From: Arthrobotrys musiformis
Lineage: Eukaryota; Ascomycota; Orbiliomycetes; Orbiliales; Orbiliaceae
DNA: 64,000 nt
Reading direction: 5' to 3'
NCBI GenBank assembly: GCA_036971715.1
Contig: JAVHJL010000001.1
Location: 620,001-684,000 of the forward strand
The notes under the pieces are model-generated. The model made no database searches, was not told the DNA's origin, and saw only the letters and a list, made by a program, of their open reading frames with translations. Positions 12,624 to 23,374 of this stretch are shown here, one piece after another. The position numbers were made by a program, and so were the translations under genes. Position 1 is the first letter of the stretch, and each line of letters opens with the position of its first letter.

Positions 12624-13351
12624 TTTGGTCTTGAACAAAATGCAAAGTTAGAATTAAGCGGGCGTAAGCCTGATCTCAGTTTTGAAAGCCGTCGAATATA
12701 TACCAAGATTATATATATTAGGAAGACCCAGACCAAATACCTACGCTTGAAAGCTGTATCGTCAACAATCTGGTGGGCTGGGTATGAGACAAATGCAACA
12801 AGCGTTGGCAAAAAGTTCGGGCTTAAATCGAGGCCGAAATAGGAACACGCATACGGCAGTGCCGGCGTAGGCGGTGGAAGTCAACCAAATAGCCCGAGTC
12901 GGCCGCCCCACAGCACAAAGTGGGCCGAGAATTGGTCACATTTACTGCCTGATGCTCGGCATGGAAAATGGCCAATATCGGCCCGACCATGCCACGGATT
13001 CAAACAATGGTTGGATGACGTATCCGGTATGGCGTAACAACCCCTCATCTCCTAGATGTAAATATTTAATTGGCTGCCGTCCTGTCAATTTCCTCGCATT
13101 TGGGGCCGCTTTCAGCAGAGCTTGGAAAATATCACATCTTCAACACAAGCTTCGGTTTCAGTCGGGAACATACCGAGAAGTGCGAGAACATCCCTGTAGC
13201 TGTGGTTTATAGGATTTCTGGCTTCTCCAAGTGCTAAGATATTCGTAAAGAAGTCCACTTCATTTAAAAACCAATCAAGCTTATTGTCAGTAAATATTTG
13301 AATTCGACCATCCTGTCCGAGTACACGCCTCACACCACTCTGCATAATATA
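12624..13351. promoter_or_regulatory. shared divergent upstream region (THI20-type gene / amidohydrolase)
   Basis: 728 nt lie between two divergent start codons and must contain both promoters. I searched for a TPP riboswitch in it; only an isolated CCTGATCT string near 12669 is present, without the paired CTGAGA element, so there is no support for an aptamer. No ORF here is convincing. Confidence 0.4.
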
Positions 13352-14546
13352 ATGGCGACTCTGGTTCAACCATTTCGACTGCGACAGCAAACCTTAAAGT
13401 TACTTCGGATTGGTACTTCGAAAGGGAGATCCAGTTACAGAACTGTGGCTGGATCTGAAGCGCAGTATAAACTGCCTATACCTGCCGGCTCATGGGACAG
13501 CCATGTTCATGTTGTTGGGGATGAGGTATTTCTACCAACCTTTTCTTATGGTGCAAATCTTCTAGCGTCGTTGGCTTCGTCGGTTGAAGAATTTCCAAAA
13601 CAATCATCAAAAAGTAGAGATAAAGATTCAGAGATTAAGTCTCTTGCTGCAGACTAGGAATTAATAGCAGGGTTATAGCTAAGATCATATACCGGCGCTC
13701 TAGACTAAATACCCTCTCCACCCATCCCACCCTTATCGCCCCAAGCCCGCCTCTCTAGCTTCTCTCCAATCATTTAACGCCAATCTTCACCCAAATATCA
13801 CTCACCCGGTGATAGTATCACTCTCCGTCTATGCCAATGACAATCGCTGTCTCCTTGATGCCCTCTCAGATCTTCAAACCCAAGGCGCCGTCGCCCGCGG
13901 AGTCGTTGGTATCGACCCTCTCACAATCTCCGACTCCGAACTATCCCAAATGCATGAGCTAGGCGTACGCGGAGTTCGTCTCAATCTAAAGTCTTCCTTA
14001 GTCGAGCTTTCAAAATCAGAGTTTGAAAAGACCTTATATCGATACGCGGATCGCTTGAAGCCGCTGAAAACTTGGGCGTTGCAAATACACCTTTCGCTTC
14101 CGCAGGTTGCTTTGATCTCAGATATTATTCCTAAGCTTGGGGTGACAACGATAATTGACCACCTTGCTGTCCCGTCCACTAAACAACCTGCGAAGGAGCA
14201 AGAGGGATATAAAAATTTTATGCGGCTTTTATCGCGAGGAGAGGTTTACACGAAACTAAGTGGTATGGATAGGTTTCCTATACTACCACTGCTAGATGAG
14301 TACGCGACAGAGGTTGTGTCCCTAGCGCCGGATAGAATTGTCTGGGCAAGCGATTGGCCTCATACTGGGGGTGTCGGTATGAATCCTGGTGGAGATAGGA
14401 ACAAAATTCAAGATTTCAGAGCGGTGGATGATGTAGGGATGCTGGGAAAGGCGGTAGAGGTTTATTGCAAGGGAGATGAGGGGGTCGTTAGGAAGATTTG
14501 GAGAGATAATGCGAGGGAATTGTGGGACTACCACGGCGACAATTGA
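13352..14546 (+). CDS. amidohydrolase 2 family TIM-barrel hydrolase (PDC/lactone-hydrolase-like)
   Basis: Two exons, 13352..13525 and 13704..14546, give 338 aa; intron 13526..13703 (GTATTT/TCTAG, phase 0). Splicing makes the family signature continuous: WDSHVHVVGDE joined to TKYPLHPSHPYRPKPASL. Metal/substrate motifs of the COG3618 family are present: HVH at the first strand, LQIHLSL, IIDHLAVPS, YTKLSGMDR and IVWASDWPHTG with the catalytic Asp. Family members hydrolyse lactones such as 2-pyrone-4,6-dicarboxylate or sulfomuconolactone, and many fungal ones are uncharacterised. The N-terminal 40 residues before the barrel are basic and Arg/Ser/Thr rich, which could be a mitochondrial presequence, but this is a guess. 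The substrate is unknown. Confidence 0.88.
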
Positions 14547-14717
14547 TTGTTTCTGAAAACAAATATTTGGTAAAGACTTATTGAACAATTGCCCCTGAAC
14601 GCCGAATCCGAAATATATATATTACAAAAGAATCCCAGTCTCGTAACCAAAAAGAATCCCTCGAAGAATTTCTCAACCAGCAAAATTTTCAAATCTATCC
14701 GTTGCGGGTCCTCGCAT

Positions 14718-15492
14718 TTATGCCTTCCACTTTTTAGCTGCAGATGTTGAGCACGTATGCACTGTTCTCGTCGTAAGCGCAGAGGTAACAGTTTTCGATG
14801 GTTCGGGCTGCCAAATTGACGTTTTTATTAGCTTTTTTGATAAATCCATAAAGGGCCGGTACCGTTTATATAAATATATTCACGCGGTGTATCACTTACC
14901 AAAGTATTCAGCGCTGTTTGGACCATCAAAAGACAACTACTCGTGCATGGAACCGTCTTCGTAACATAGGATGTCGTTTCGTACAATGTATAGGTGCCTG
15001 GGTCCATAGAAGGCAAAGGCACAGTAACCGTGGTGCTACATCTTGTCGTCGTCGTTGGTAGCGCCGCCACTTTTGCTATCGCAACTGTCGTCGTCGTCGT
15101 CGTCGTCGTGGTTGTCGTCGTCGTTGTTGTTGTCTTGGATGTAGATTTTGTGCATGAAGTTGTCGTCTTTTTCGTCGAAGTACAGGTTGTAGATGTCGTT
15201 TTTGTCGAAGTACAACTAGTAGTGGTGGTTTTCTTTGTCGATGTGCAGCTTGTTGATTTGGTTGCACGCTTCTCTATCATGACCGCCGTCTTCGTTGGGA
15301 ATGCGAGGTCAATTGTTACAGTTGGTGTTTCAAACTCAGGCGCGGGTGCTGCCCATACCGCACTGTATCTCGAGGTTAGCCATCTACCTGATATATGTAT
15401 ACATATAGTCCACCTGAGTAGGAGGTTTTGTTGTTAGAGGCATACCTCGCCAACCCAACTGCGGCTAGGACGGCTACGTTTAAGAACTTCAT
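14718..15492 (-). CDS. secreted Thr/Cys-rich low-complexity protein
   Basis: Proposed exons 15446..15492, 14900..15362 and 14718..14807, 199 aa. Intron 1 (15363..15445) has GTATGC, a GGCTAACC branch and ATACAG; intron 2 (14808..14899) has GTAAGT and TTGGCAG. The N-terminus MKFLNVAVLAAVGLASA is a signal peptide, EKR near residue 47 is a Kex2 site. The mature part has repeated SCTSTKKTTT units, a run of 16 Thr residues and a C-terminal domain with four Cys (TVPCTSSC). Such proteins are usually heavily O-glycosylated cell-surface or secreted. The last exon is the weakest part: phase 0 gives a tail ending AAKKWKA, whereas another frame of the same DNA would give a Cys-rich tail. Confidence 0.6.
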
Positions 15493-15833
15493 TTTTTAAA
15501 CCCAAAAAACTTGAGGAACTTCTTCTTCAACCCCGAAGCGAACAGTTTGAAGAGTTTTAGAAAGTGGTTCATGGGTGCTTGTTCTTTATAAAGAGAAACC
15601 TTCGCAGCAAAATCAAGAGCGTAAACTGTGTGTCCGGAGGGTAGATACTTCTGAGCGAATGATATATATAGAACCAAAGCTGAAAATCCTGGTGACAGAG
15701 ACTTCCTACGGACTGAGACAGCTTTTATACCCCCTCGCTAAGTAGCTTCTGATTTCCTTTTTCTTACATGAGATCGTCCAAGGTTGCTGTATTGAGGAAT
15801 TTTAGGAGATACGGAGGTAGATTGAAGCGAGAT
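15493..15833. other. upstream region of the Thr-rich secreted protein
   Basis: No gene seen; likely the promoter and 5' UTR of the gene ending at 15492. Confidence 0.4.
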
Positions 15834-16355
15834 CTATCTTGCGCATGCCCGAGCGGGGCATAGTCGACTAGTCTTCAGGGCTTGCTCGTGCGGGACCTTA
15901 TCCGCTGTTGCGTACGCATGTAACCACGGCGCTGATACCAAATGCATCCAATAGTCCGTATATAACTCCCAGGCGTCCAATATTCCTTTGTTCTCTACAG
16001 CCATCGCCCGACTGAAAAGTTCCATCAAGGCATGGAGTAATAACGTGGCTGTCAAGAAAAGCAGGGCGGAGAAGGCTATATATACCTTGACAGGTGGAAA
16101 TTCGGATAAAGGACAAGACCAAAATATATTTGTTAAGACTTCACAAGGGCCTCTCGGCAAAGTCTTCGGCACTGTCGTATATGTAACTATGTGGCTGGGC
16201 GGATATGTTGACTTGCTTAGCTTTGCACTTGTGGAAATAGATGCTCGATTTGTGTTGGAGGTGTCATTTTCGGCCTTGTGTATCCAGGTGTTTGGTTCGG
16301 CTCGCCGGGTCGATCTCCCTTCTCGGAACGGCACACCTCTGAATGTCAAAAACAT
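15834..16355 (-). CDS. hypothetical protein with one membrane segment (173 aa)
   Basis: ATG at 16355, stop at 15834. The N-terminal 80 residues are basic, Ser/Thr rich; a hydrophobic segment VYIAFSALLFLTATLLLHAL lies near residues 90-110; the C-terminus is Ala/Arg rich. No family is recognised. An overlapping ORF on the other strand (15988..16374) is less protein-like. I cannot exclude a chance ORF. Confidence 0.3.
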   Translation of the reverse strand: MFLTFRGVPFREGRSTRRAEPNTWIHKAENDTSNTNRASISTSAKLSKSTYPPSHIVTYTTVPKTLPRGPCEVLTNIFWSCPLSEFPPVKVYIAFSALLFLTATLLLHALMELFSRAMAVENKGILDAWELYTDYWMHLVSAPWLHAYATADKVPHEQALKTSRLCPARACAR

Positions 16356-17600
16356 GATTGAACCCGAGTCGTAAGTGTACCTTTCTGAGAGCGCGTTCTC
16401 TATCTTATCATAAATGCAAACCTATGACACTTTCGTTACAAGCTGAGAGACTATATTCTTAACTTAAGATCTTATTCATAGAGCTAAAATCTCCAACAGG
16501 CCAACGCATTTTAATTTTTAGTGCTGTTGTATCTGCGTGAAGCCAGCTGTCGACAGAGTACGAGCTAGAACGGAAGAAACCGACTCGAAGCGCCCAAACA
16601 TACATATTATTCAGGGATACAAACCCCCATACGATAATTCTTGTCTAAGGGGTTTTTAGTGGTTGTATGGGCTGTTGATTAGTTCAGACCGTAGCTAACC
16701 AATAGAAGATAAACCCCTTTCAAGAACGGTACCAGATCGGCAGGGTTCGACAATCGTCCTGTCTTAGTGACCTATCTTCTAAGGCTGGTGTTTGGCCAGA
16801 AATACGCAACCGTATTTACTGTGCCTGGTATACCCTTGCGAATTCGAATTTGTGAACCTGTTACCCGTATATGTAAACATCCGTCCACACATAGGGCAGC
16901 ATAAGGTCGAGAAGTTTTGCGTCCGAATCCTTCTGATAGTTACACAGATTCGTGAATCTAAGTTTCATTTCTGTTGGCGTCTTTATTCGTGGATGCATCA
17001 ATGCAATTTATGATCGATGTTGCATAATATTTGGGTGCCTCAAATAAACACATTCCAACACTTTCTCCTGGCTAATTTAAACCCCGCGTACCGCGCCAGA
17101 AACTCATGCGTACATGTGCAAAATTGGAGTTTTCCAAAATTGTGACAGCTGTAGTTCTAATTCGAATGTAACCTCATGATCGCCTGAACAAGCTCCGATT
17201 CGATCAGACTAGGAGGAACAGCAGCCGGGGTTCTCAAGAAACAAGCTTTTCTTGGCAAAAGCTTACGCAGCCCTGGTTCCGCTCAGTTGCATGCTGGGCG
17301 CACCGGCACGGAACCTTTTCCGGGTCCTTGTATGGTCTTATTCTTAGCCAGTGTGAGTGTACCATGTCAAGTATGATCTCATGTTTGTATGTTTGTTCAA
17401 ATGCTAGAGAAAGGGGTCAGATTCAAAAAGTTAACCTCCAAAAAAGAGGGTGGGAATTAAACCTAAGTCCTTCGGACGTTCTTAAAGCCAGGCAGCCCGC
17501 CCTTTTGATCTGCGATCTGGAAAACTTGTTCATAAACATTATCTTTCTCTGTACAATATATTTTTAATTCTTTCAATTGCATGTAGCCAGGCAAATTAAC
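16356..17600. other. intergenic region, nothing recognised
   Basis: Upstream of the second GT62 gene. Small ORFs without start context or homology only. Several GGGG-TTTT and AAACCCC stretches near 16620-16720 form weak inverted repeats with no known meaning. Confidence 0.45.
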
Positions 17601-19001
17601 ATGGCCATCATGGCTCAATCCTATAGTGACGACCCGACACACTCTACCTTCACATTGTTCCCTCGACGAAGTTCTGAAGTAGTTTCGCATAAAATCTTCC
17701 CTAATCGCCGCTCGTTCCCACTTGTGGCTTTATCCACATCAATCGGATTTTTTATATTTGTTTGGATTTACTTCTTTGCACTGTTCTACACTCCGCCTCC
17801 CACCGAAGGCCGCCAGCGCTACTACCACGGCCATCATCACCATCATCATCACCACCATGCCCCCAGAATCCAGCATGTCGTTCACTCACCCTCATTCCGT
17901 CGCACAATTATCGAGAATCCGCTCGCCATCTTCCCTCAACCTAAAGATCTTACCCTCTTACTCACGATCACAAACGACACGACGTCATGGGGGTCCCTGA
18001 CAATCGCTTCTGACAGGGTATTCACTTTCGAAGACTTCATATCAAGAATACAAGCGCAAGAGGTCCCAGCCGAAAGTCTACATCTAGGCCTTCTAACCAG
18101 CGATATCCAAGAATATAATCACTATGTAACAGTTTTATCAAGATTAACACCGATCAAAATGATACCGTGGGCGAAAGCTGAGATTATATATCTCGAAAAA
18201 CTACCGGGGATGAATGAGGGAATGCAAGTTGGGGAAAAGGAGTCAAAAAGTAAAGTAGATTTGGCGGCGGCGCAAACGGAAAGAAAAAGATATATGGCTC
18301 GTCTTCGAAATTTTTTGAGCTCGCATATGCTCACCCCGGAGGTCGAGCATGTGGTTTGGTTAGACCCGGATGTGTATGAGTTGCCCCCGGGACTGTTTAA
18401 GCGTTTTCAGGAGCTGGGCAGGATCTCAGCGGACGATAATATTGACGATATGGTCAAAGCTGGTATTCGGGAGACCGGACATACCATTATACAGGATGAG
18501 AATGACGGGAATACTGTACGAGAGGCCGAGGACCTCGGGTGGTCTGGCTATGAGACAAAAACCGAGGATACACTTCGGATTGCACCGCCTATTGGGTTAA
18601 TCACATTACGGTGCCAGAGCTTTGATCACCCAGACTATGACAGAAGTGCTTGGTCGGGGTTTGGGAGACGCCCGCCGAATTGGGAGTTAAATAACATCTT
18701 GCGAGGAACGGAGTACCCTGGGATGGAGAGCTGGGCCAAAGCCATTTCTCAGCTTATCATCGGCACAGACAACAATGATATAGTGAAATTAGATTCTGTC
18801 GGCGCAACATCATTATATATCAGGGCGAATTTGCTTAGAGAAGGGCTGGTGTTTCCTGTACATTCAGTTGCCGGTGCGGAGTGGGGCCAAGACGGGCGAG
18901 ACGGGATAGGGTCTGAAGGGCTTTGCTATATAGCGGAAAGGTTGGGATGGGGTTGTTACGCTCTTGGTGGGACGTGGAGGACCCTTCATGCTGATGAATA
19001 A
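17601..19001 (+). CDS. GT62 (Anp1/Mnn9-like) glycosyltransferase, intronless paralogue
   Basis: A single 466-aa frame from the ATG at 17601; an in-frame TTG 24 nt upstream is not the start. The topology is type II: about 40 cytosolic residues, a hydrophobic segment LSTSIGFFIFVWIYFFALFY, then a stem with nine consecutive His residues (GHHHHHHHHHAPR). The catalytic part begins LLLTITNDTTSWGSL and has VVWLDPDVYELPPGLFKRF with the acidic motif, and LDSVGATSLYIRANLLREG and CYIAERLGWGCYALGGTWR near the end. All these motifs also occur in the paralogue at the left edge, which has an intron that this one lacks. The family makes alpha-mannose linkages in the Golgi; the donor/acceptor specificity here is unknown. 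Confidence 0.85.
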   Translation: MAIMAQSYSDDPTHSTFTLFPRRSSEVVSHKIFPNRRSFPLVALSTSIGFFIFVWIYFFALFYTPPPTEGRQRYYHGHHHHHHHHHAPRIQHVVHSPSFRRTIIENPLAIFPQPKDLTLLLTITNDTTSWGSLTIASDRVFTFEDFISRIQAQEVPAESLHLGLLTSDIQEYNHYVTVLSRLTPIKMIPWAKAEIIYLEKLPGMNEGMQVGEKESKSKVDLAAAQTERKRYMARLRNFLSSHMLTPEVEHVVWLDPDVYELPPGLFKRFQELGRISADDNIDDMVKAGIRETGHTIIQDENDGNTVREAEDLGWSGYETKTEDTLRIAPPIGLITLRCQSFDHPDYDRSAWSGFGRRPPNWELNNILRGTEYPGMESWAKAISQLIIGTDNNDIVKLDSVGATSLYIRANLLREGLVFPVHSVAGAEWGQDGRDGIGSEGLCYIAERLGWGCYALGGTWRTLHADE

Positions 19002-19189
19002 AAAATTAATCTTGTATAAATAATCATGGTATCGAACTCCGGCTAGCTAGACTAATAATAAACACCTCCAACCCTATAGCCTATTAATATGGTATATATG
19101 TACATGGTATCGTGGTATAAAAGGATTTGAAACAAAAGGAAAATCACTAAATGGGGTAACAAGTAGCCTCGAGACCAGGCGCTCCTACG

Positions 19190-21365
19190 CTAATTCTTCT
19201 CACTCTCCCCAAAGGTGTTCATGCTCTTCACGTCGCTGCTCTTTCTACCGCCTCTACTCGACGCCTCGTCTATTTCTGTGATGTTAACAGTCACGCTATC
19301 CCTTGCGCCAGCGATGCTATCCCTATTCGACTCTCCCTGGTTGGGCATATCTCTCTTGCTATTTGCGATTGCGATAGCCGTCGTGATAGCATCCACATCC
19401 TCTTTTTCATCACCGTCCTCATCGTTTTCGTTTTCCTCCCCATTTGGGTTGCTATCAACTGGGCTAAGATCATTTGCACTTGAAGTGCGGGATCGCTCAC
19501 GGGCCCTAGATTGACGCTTCGATCGGCGTTTCCTGCGATCATTGGCAGCCTTGAGAAGAGGATAAAATACGATGACGGTGGCTAGGAAGACAACAGCTCC
19601 AACGACGCCGCCCACGATAGCACCAACATTAGGCTTGGATTTGGGTGGTTCGTAGTAATATTGAACTTTGGTCTCAGTTGTAGTCGCAGAAGGTGGAGCC
19701 GAAGTGGTGGTAGTTGAAGGAGTGGTAGACAGTTGCTGAAGTAGGGTGGAGAGTGTGGTCGTAGCCGCTTTGAATGACGTGCTCAGCGATGCACCTGTTC
19801 CGGATACGGTAGCATTGTTTTCGCCAACTGGTGTCAAGGTCGAGGTTGAGGAGAATACTACACGGCGCGGCGCTAGGTGTGTTAGCCCGTGGGTGTGATC
19901 GAAAACTGTGTAGGCTGACCGGAGAAACGGAAATCCGAGGACGTAGTCCGCAGAAGTAGTGATGGGATAATTAGAAATTGGCTGGATTGCCAGGTTACAA
20001 AGACCTTGGCTTCCAGTAGCAGGTAAAAATAGGAGATTTGTAGGGATCGTGATGAATGTTCCGTCAATTGATATCTGGAGGGATTCGATATCAAGTTCAT
20101 CGAGCGAGGAGGTGCAATTTCTCGCATAGACTTCGGAGCCCTTCGGCTTCTCGACATCGGCAAATAAACTGGCAACGATTTCAAACATTGCATCCGGAAG
20201 CCAAAGATATCTATGATGCATTTCAGTTTAGTGCTGTGTAACCCCCAGACATGAGATTCGTGAATGGACTTACGGTGTAAACGACGCAAGCCCCACGCCA
20301 AGATGCCCAGCGTTGCTATCCTCGTCCACTATCGACACATTCCTTCCATTGCTGTCAATCCAGTAGATATTACTAACTGGTAAGACGCCAGCATCGGTGT
20401 TATTTCCACTCTCGAACGAGCTCAACTTGCCCAGGAACTGGGTTTTGTCGATCCCTCCGAAGCTCAACTCTCCGGATTCATAATCAAAATTTCCTCCCCT
20501 ATCTACGCTAGTAAAAGCAAGAGAAAAGGTGAGAGTACTGATATAGTTTGCTTGTTGAAGTACCGGCAGCAATTGTTGTCCTGGGCTCCCCGAGGTTGGT
20601 ATGGAAGAAAGTGACAGCTGGGGGGCAGACTTCCAACCGTTCGCAACTGCGATACCAACATTCGCTAGAACAGAGGTCCCAAGTTGGATGTGCTCCGTAG
20701 CTTGAATACCATTAATCTAATATGAAGTTAGCGCAAGTATAGTGGCTCTGAATGGGGTTTCACTCACTGTATCCTCGCTATCGACCTCCAGCTCTTTGTA
20801 GTCGCCACGCGGAGAGTACGTTACCGACCCAGGGATTGTGTCTTCGCCACAAATTAGTCCATCTGCTCCTCATGTTTTTACTTTAATATAAGACCCAGAA
20901 CTTACAAAACCCCGAAATAGAGGCATACGAACAGGCAACCTCATTCCTCGCATCGGCGCAGTACGAGTCGGCATCAACACCAGCCGGCAGTGTTGGCGCC
21001 CATGTTGTTCCATCCAAACTCAATGCAAGAGTTAAAGGCTGTGGCGGTGTTCCGAATGAAACGTTCGTATAGTAACGTAACCCGTCGTCACTCTAAAGAA
21101 TATAATTTCGCTACATTAGGTCGATACTCTTCCTCGGTTAAACTCTCGCGCGGTCAGAACATACCAGCCAGATAGGTTGCACCAGCCCTCTTGCGGTTGA
21201 ATCTTGTCTCGGTGCAATCGGTGACCTGCGCACTACTTTTGATATATCTCTTCTAATCTTTCCTTCCAGTTTCCCAAATTGCGGTATCGCAACTGCCTCG
21301 CCGATATTCGCTAACAGAAGCGACGACAGCGCGAGGCACGAGAATGTGTTGATGTTGGAAATCAT
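19190..21365 (-). CDS. membrane-anchored A1 (pepsin-fold) protease-like protein, probably inactive
   Basis: Five exons: 21165..21365, 20906..21092, 20768..20841, 20274..20716 and 19190..20210, 641 aa. The intron between exons 2 and 3 has two plausible acceptors (I prefer 64 nt with a CTAAT branch). A signal peptide (MISNINTFSCLALSSLLLA...) precedes a propeptide with paired basic residues. The lobes follow: YYTNVSFGTPPQPLTLAL, where a catalytic Asp-Thr-Gly is normally found but LSLDGTTWAP is seen, and GHLGVGLASFTPYLWLPD, where the second Asp-Ser-Gly should be but ASFT is seen. A C-terminal segment AIVGGVVGAVVFLATVIVF is the membrane anchor, followed by a basic and acidic cytosolic tail. The fold is clear; loss of both motifs suggests no proteolysis. 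Confidence 0.8.
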
Positions 21366-22841
21366 TATATGGAGCGGGACCACCCGAAATATATTCCTCG
21401 AAGAGTCAATACAAGAAATATTACGACAATGGGACAAAAGAGCGCCCGGAAGTCTTAAAGTACGTCCAGAACATACGATACGTTCGAGATTTGAAGTCCG
21501 AGATCAGAGTAGACCGAAAACCCACCAGATCGACATGGCTCTGGCGACAGAGTTCTATTTATTTCCCACCTTACTGGCTTCCCCCACTTGATCACATTCT
21601 TATCGCCCAACTTCGCCATCCATCAAACTCTCCAAAAGTTCCTCACCATGTTTTCTAATACCTCATTGATTCTTAACTGAACTTTGAAAGATGGGACCCA
21701 CATCTGCAGACGTACTAACAATCACCTTTCCAAACAGAGAAATGATTGAGAGAAATTTCATGGAAGTTTGACATAAAAACTAGCTTCCCCACCACCTTCA
21801 CAGTCCATTGACAAACATGCCCTCCGCTGCATCATCGCGTCGAAAGAAAAGACTGAGGGAAAAGTTTAATTTCTCTTGCGTGCGCCGATAGAAGGAATTC
21901 GAGAGGATGGCGGGACACAAAATGCCAAGATAATTGACGACGGTCCTGCAGTTTGGGATGATAACAATCACGCTAGCGAGAAGTATCCCACTCTCTTTGT
22001 TAACCAGATCGGGTAAATATCATGAGAAATGACAATTCCAGGGCCAGATGACCGGTCCCATCGGTGACCCAGATACCGGGAATGGCTGATACGTCTACAA
22101 TTTGCGTTTGGAAACATTTGGGATTGCATTCACGAATATCCCCATCGTATACTCTCTCCGATTTAGGAAGAACAAACTGATGTTTTCAATAATAGCCGGC
22201 CACTGGCTTTTTCACACGAGCGGTGCCGATGAAGGACTGCAGGGTGCCGATATCCAAATTGATTGATACAAGCATGCAACTGCAGCTCTCACAAAAAAAA
22301 AAAAATTAAGACGCAAGTTATATGCTACATTTTCGATACAATGCCCTGATGCAAGACCCTGTACCCTCAATATATTGTGACGTTTGGTATTTGCTTTCAC
22401 GTCGTACCCCCATGGCTAATCTAGAAACATGTTATAATCAAAACTTCAAAGACTATGGAGCCAATAATAATAACGTCCGTGCTCCCGTATTCCTAGCAGC
22501 CCAGTATGTTACACCGGATATATGTATGTACAGATAAATAATTGCGCAATGTCAGACAAAAAGAGGCTATGATTGGTATATCGGCATCCAAGACTACCAG
22601 CTCGACAAGGGTATAAGCAATTCGAAGCCTTTGCCAGTTTGGCCACGACAAACAGAAGCCATAGGTTTCACTTAAGAAGATAGTCTAGAATTTAAAATAG
22701 ACGGGATAAGTAATTAACCTCTACATATATACGGCACGGGCAGCTTGTCGAATCTATCCCGTGTTGATATTGATATCACGCAGAGGCCCATAGTTATATA
22801 GTATGACGTTGCGGAATTGGGGCCAACGAGCACCTTCAAGC
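21366..22841. other. intergenic region, no supported gene
   Basis: About 1.5 kb upstream of the protease-like gene. I see no ORF with convincing features. Confidence 0.4.
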
Positions 22842-23199
22842 CTACAGACTTAGCTCGATTTCGGGAAGACCGAACCAATAACTAAATATTCCACCATCCC
22901 ATTGGCGAGACTCGCCCGCTGAAAGCGATAGCAGATTGATAGTTTCAGTACCTGACGACCCCGAATCGATACCGATCTTTAGCTTGAGATGGTAAAGTCC
23001 AGTTCGGCTGCATGCATATGCAGTCGCTGTAGACGTATGAGCAAAAGGGCAAAAGAATGAGAAATCCCCACAGTTAATTAAAGTTGGTACCTGCATGGAA
23101 TGGTCAAGTCAGTGTGGAAGAACGCCCAGCGGGTCGTGGGTAGTCGCGGACTAGGGAACAGAGTAGACCCAAAATCAGCCATCCCAAACGCCGCAGCAT
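22842..23199 (-). CDS. possible small secreted protein (98 aa)
   Basis: A two-exon model: exon 1 23152..23199 encodes the signal-like MLRRLGWLILGLLCSL; intron 23091..23151 (61 nt, donor GTCCGC, CTGAC branch, CATGCAG acceptor); exon 2 22842..23090 encodes 82 aa including INCGDFSFFCPF and a hydrophobic, Ser/Gly rich rest. Cysteines and size fit a small secreted protein. The donor is not consensus and there is no known family, so this is a suggestion. The adjacent flanking genes are the aspartic-protease-like gene and THI6. Confidence 0.35.
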
Positions 23200-23374
23200 T
23201 CGATCCTACGTCAAGCTACTCGAGGGGCCATTCTTGTGGGCGCTGACACAGCTCGTTCCATAGATCTAGTAATTAGGTGCATGTTTGAGGTTAAATCTCC
23301 ACACTAGCAAAGAATCAACCTTTCGGGTCGTTTGAGCTCCTTGATCAAGTTTCTTATCCATAACCCAATTCGAA

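Noticed and set aside
12660..12690. TPP-riboswitch-like CCTGATCT string near the thiamine gene
   Set aside because: No CTGAGA partner in the same orientation within reach and the strand does not match the THI20-type transcript; so no aptamer fold.
13112..13390. Minus-strand ORF overlapping the amidohydrolase start
   Set aside because: Lies across the promoter and start of a spliced gene, no family and no splice support.
14994..15437. Plus-strand ORF with a long Val run
   Set aside because: It is the antisense shadow of the Thr repeat on the minus strand.
15988..16374. Plus-strand ORF (128 aa) antisense to the 173-aa ORF
   Set aside because: No signal, domain or start context better than the opposite ORF; both remain unproven.
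16600..16770. tRNA-like fragments and GGGG/CCCC inverted repeats
   Set aside because: GGTTCGACAATC resembles a T-arm, but no acceptor, D-arm or anticodon stem could be folded by eye.
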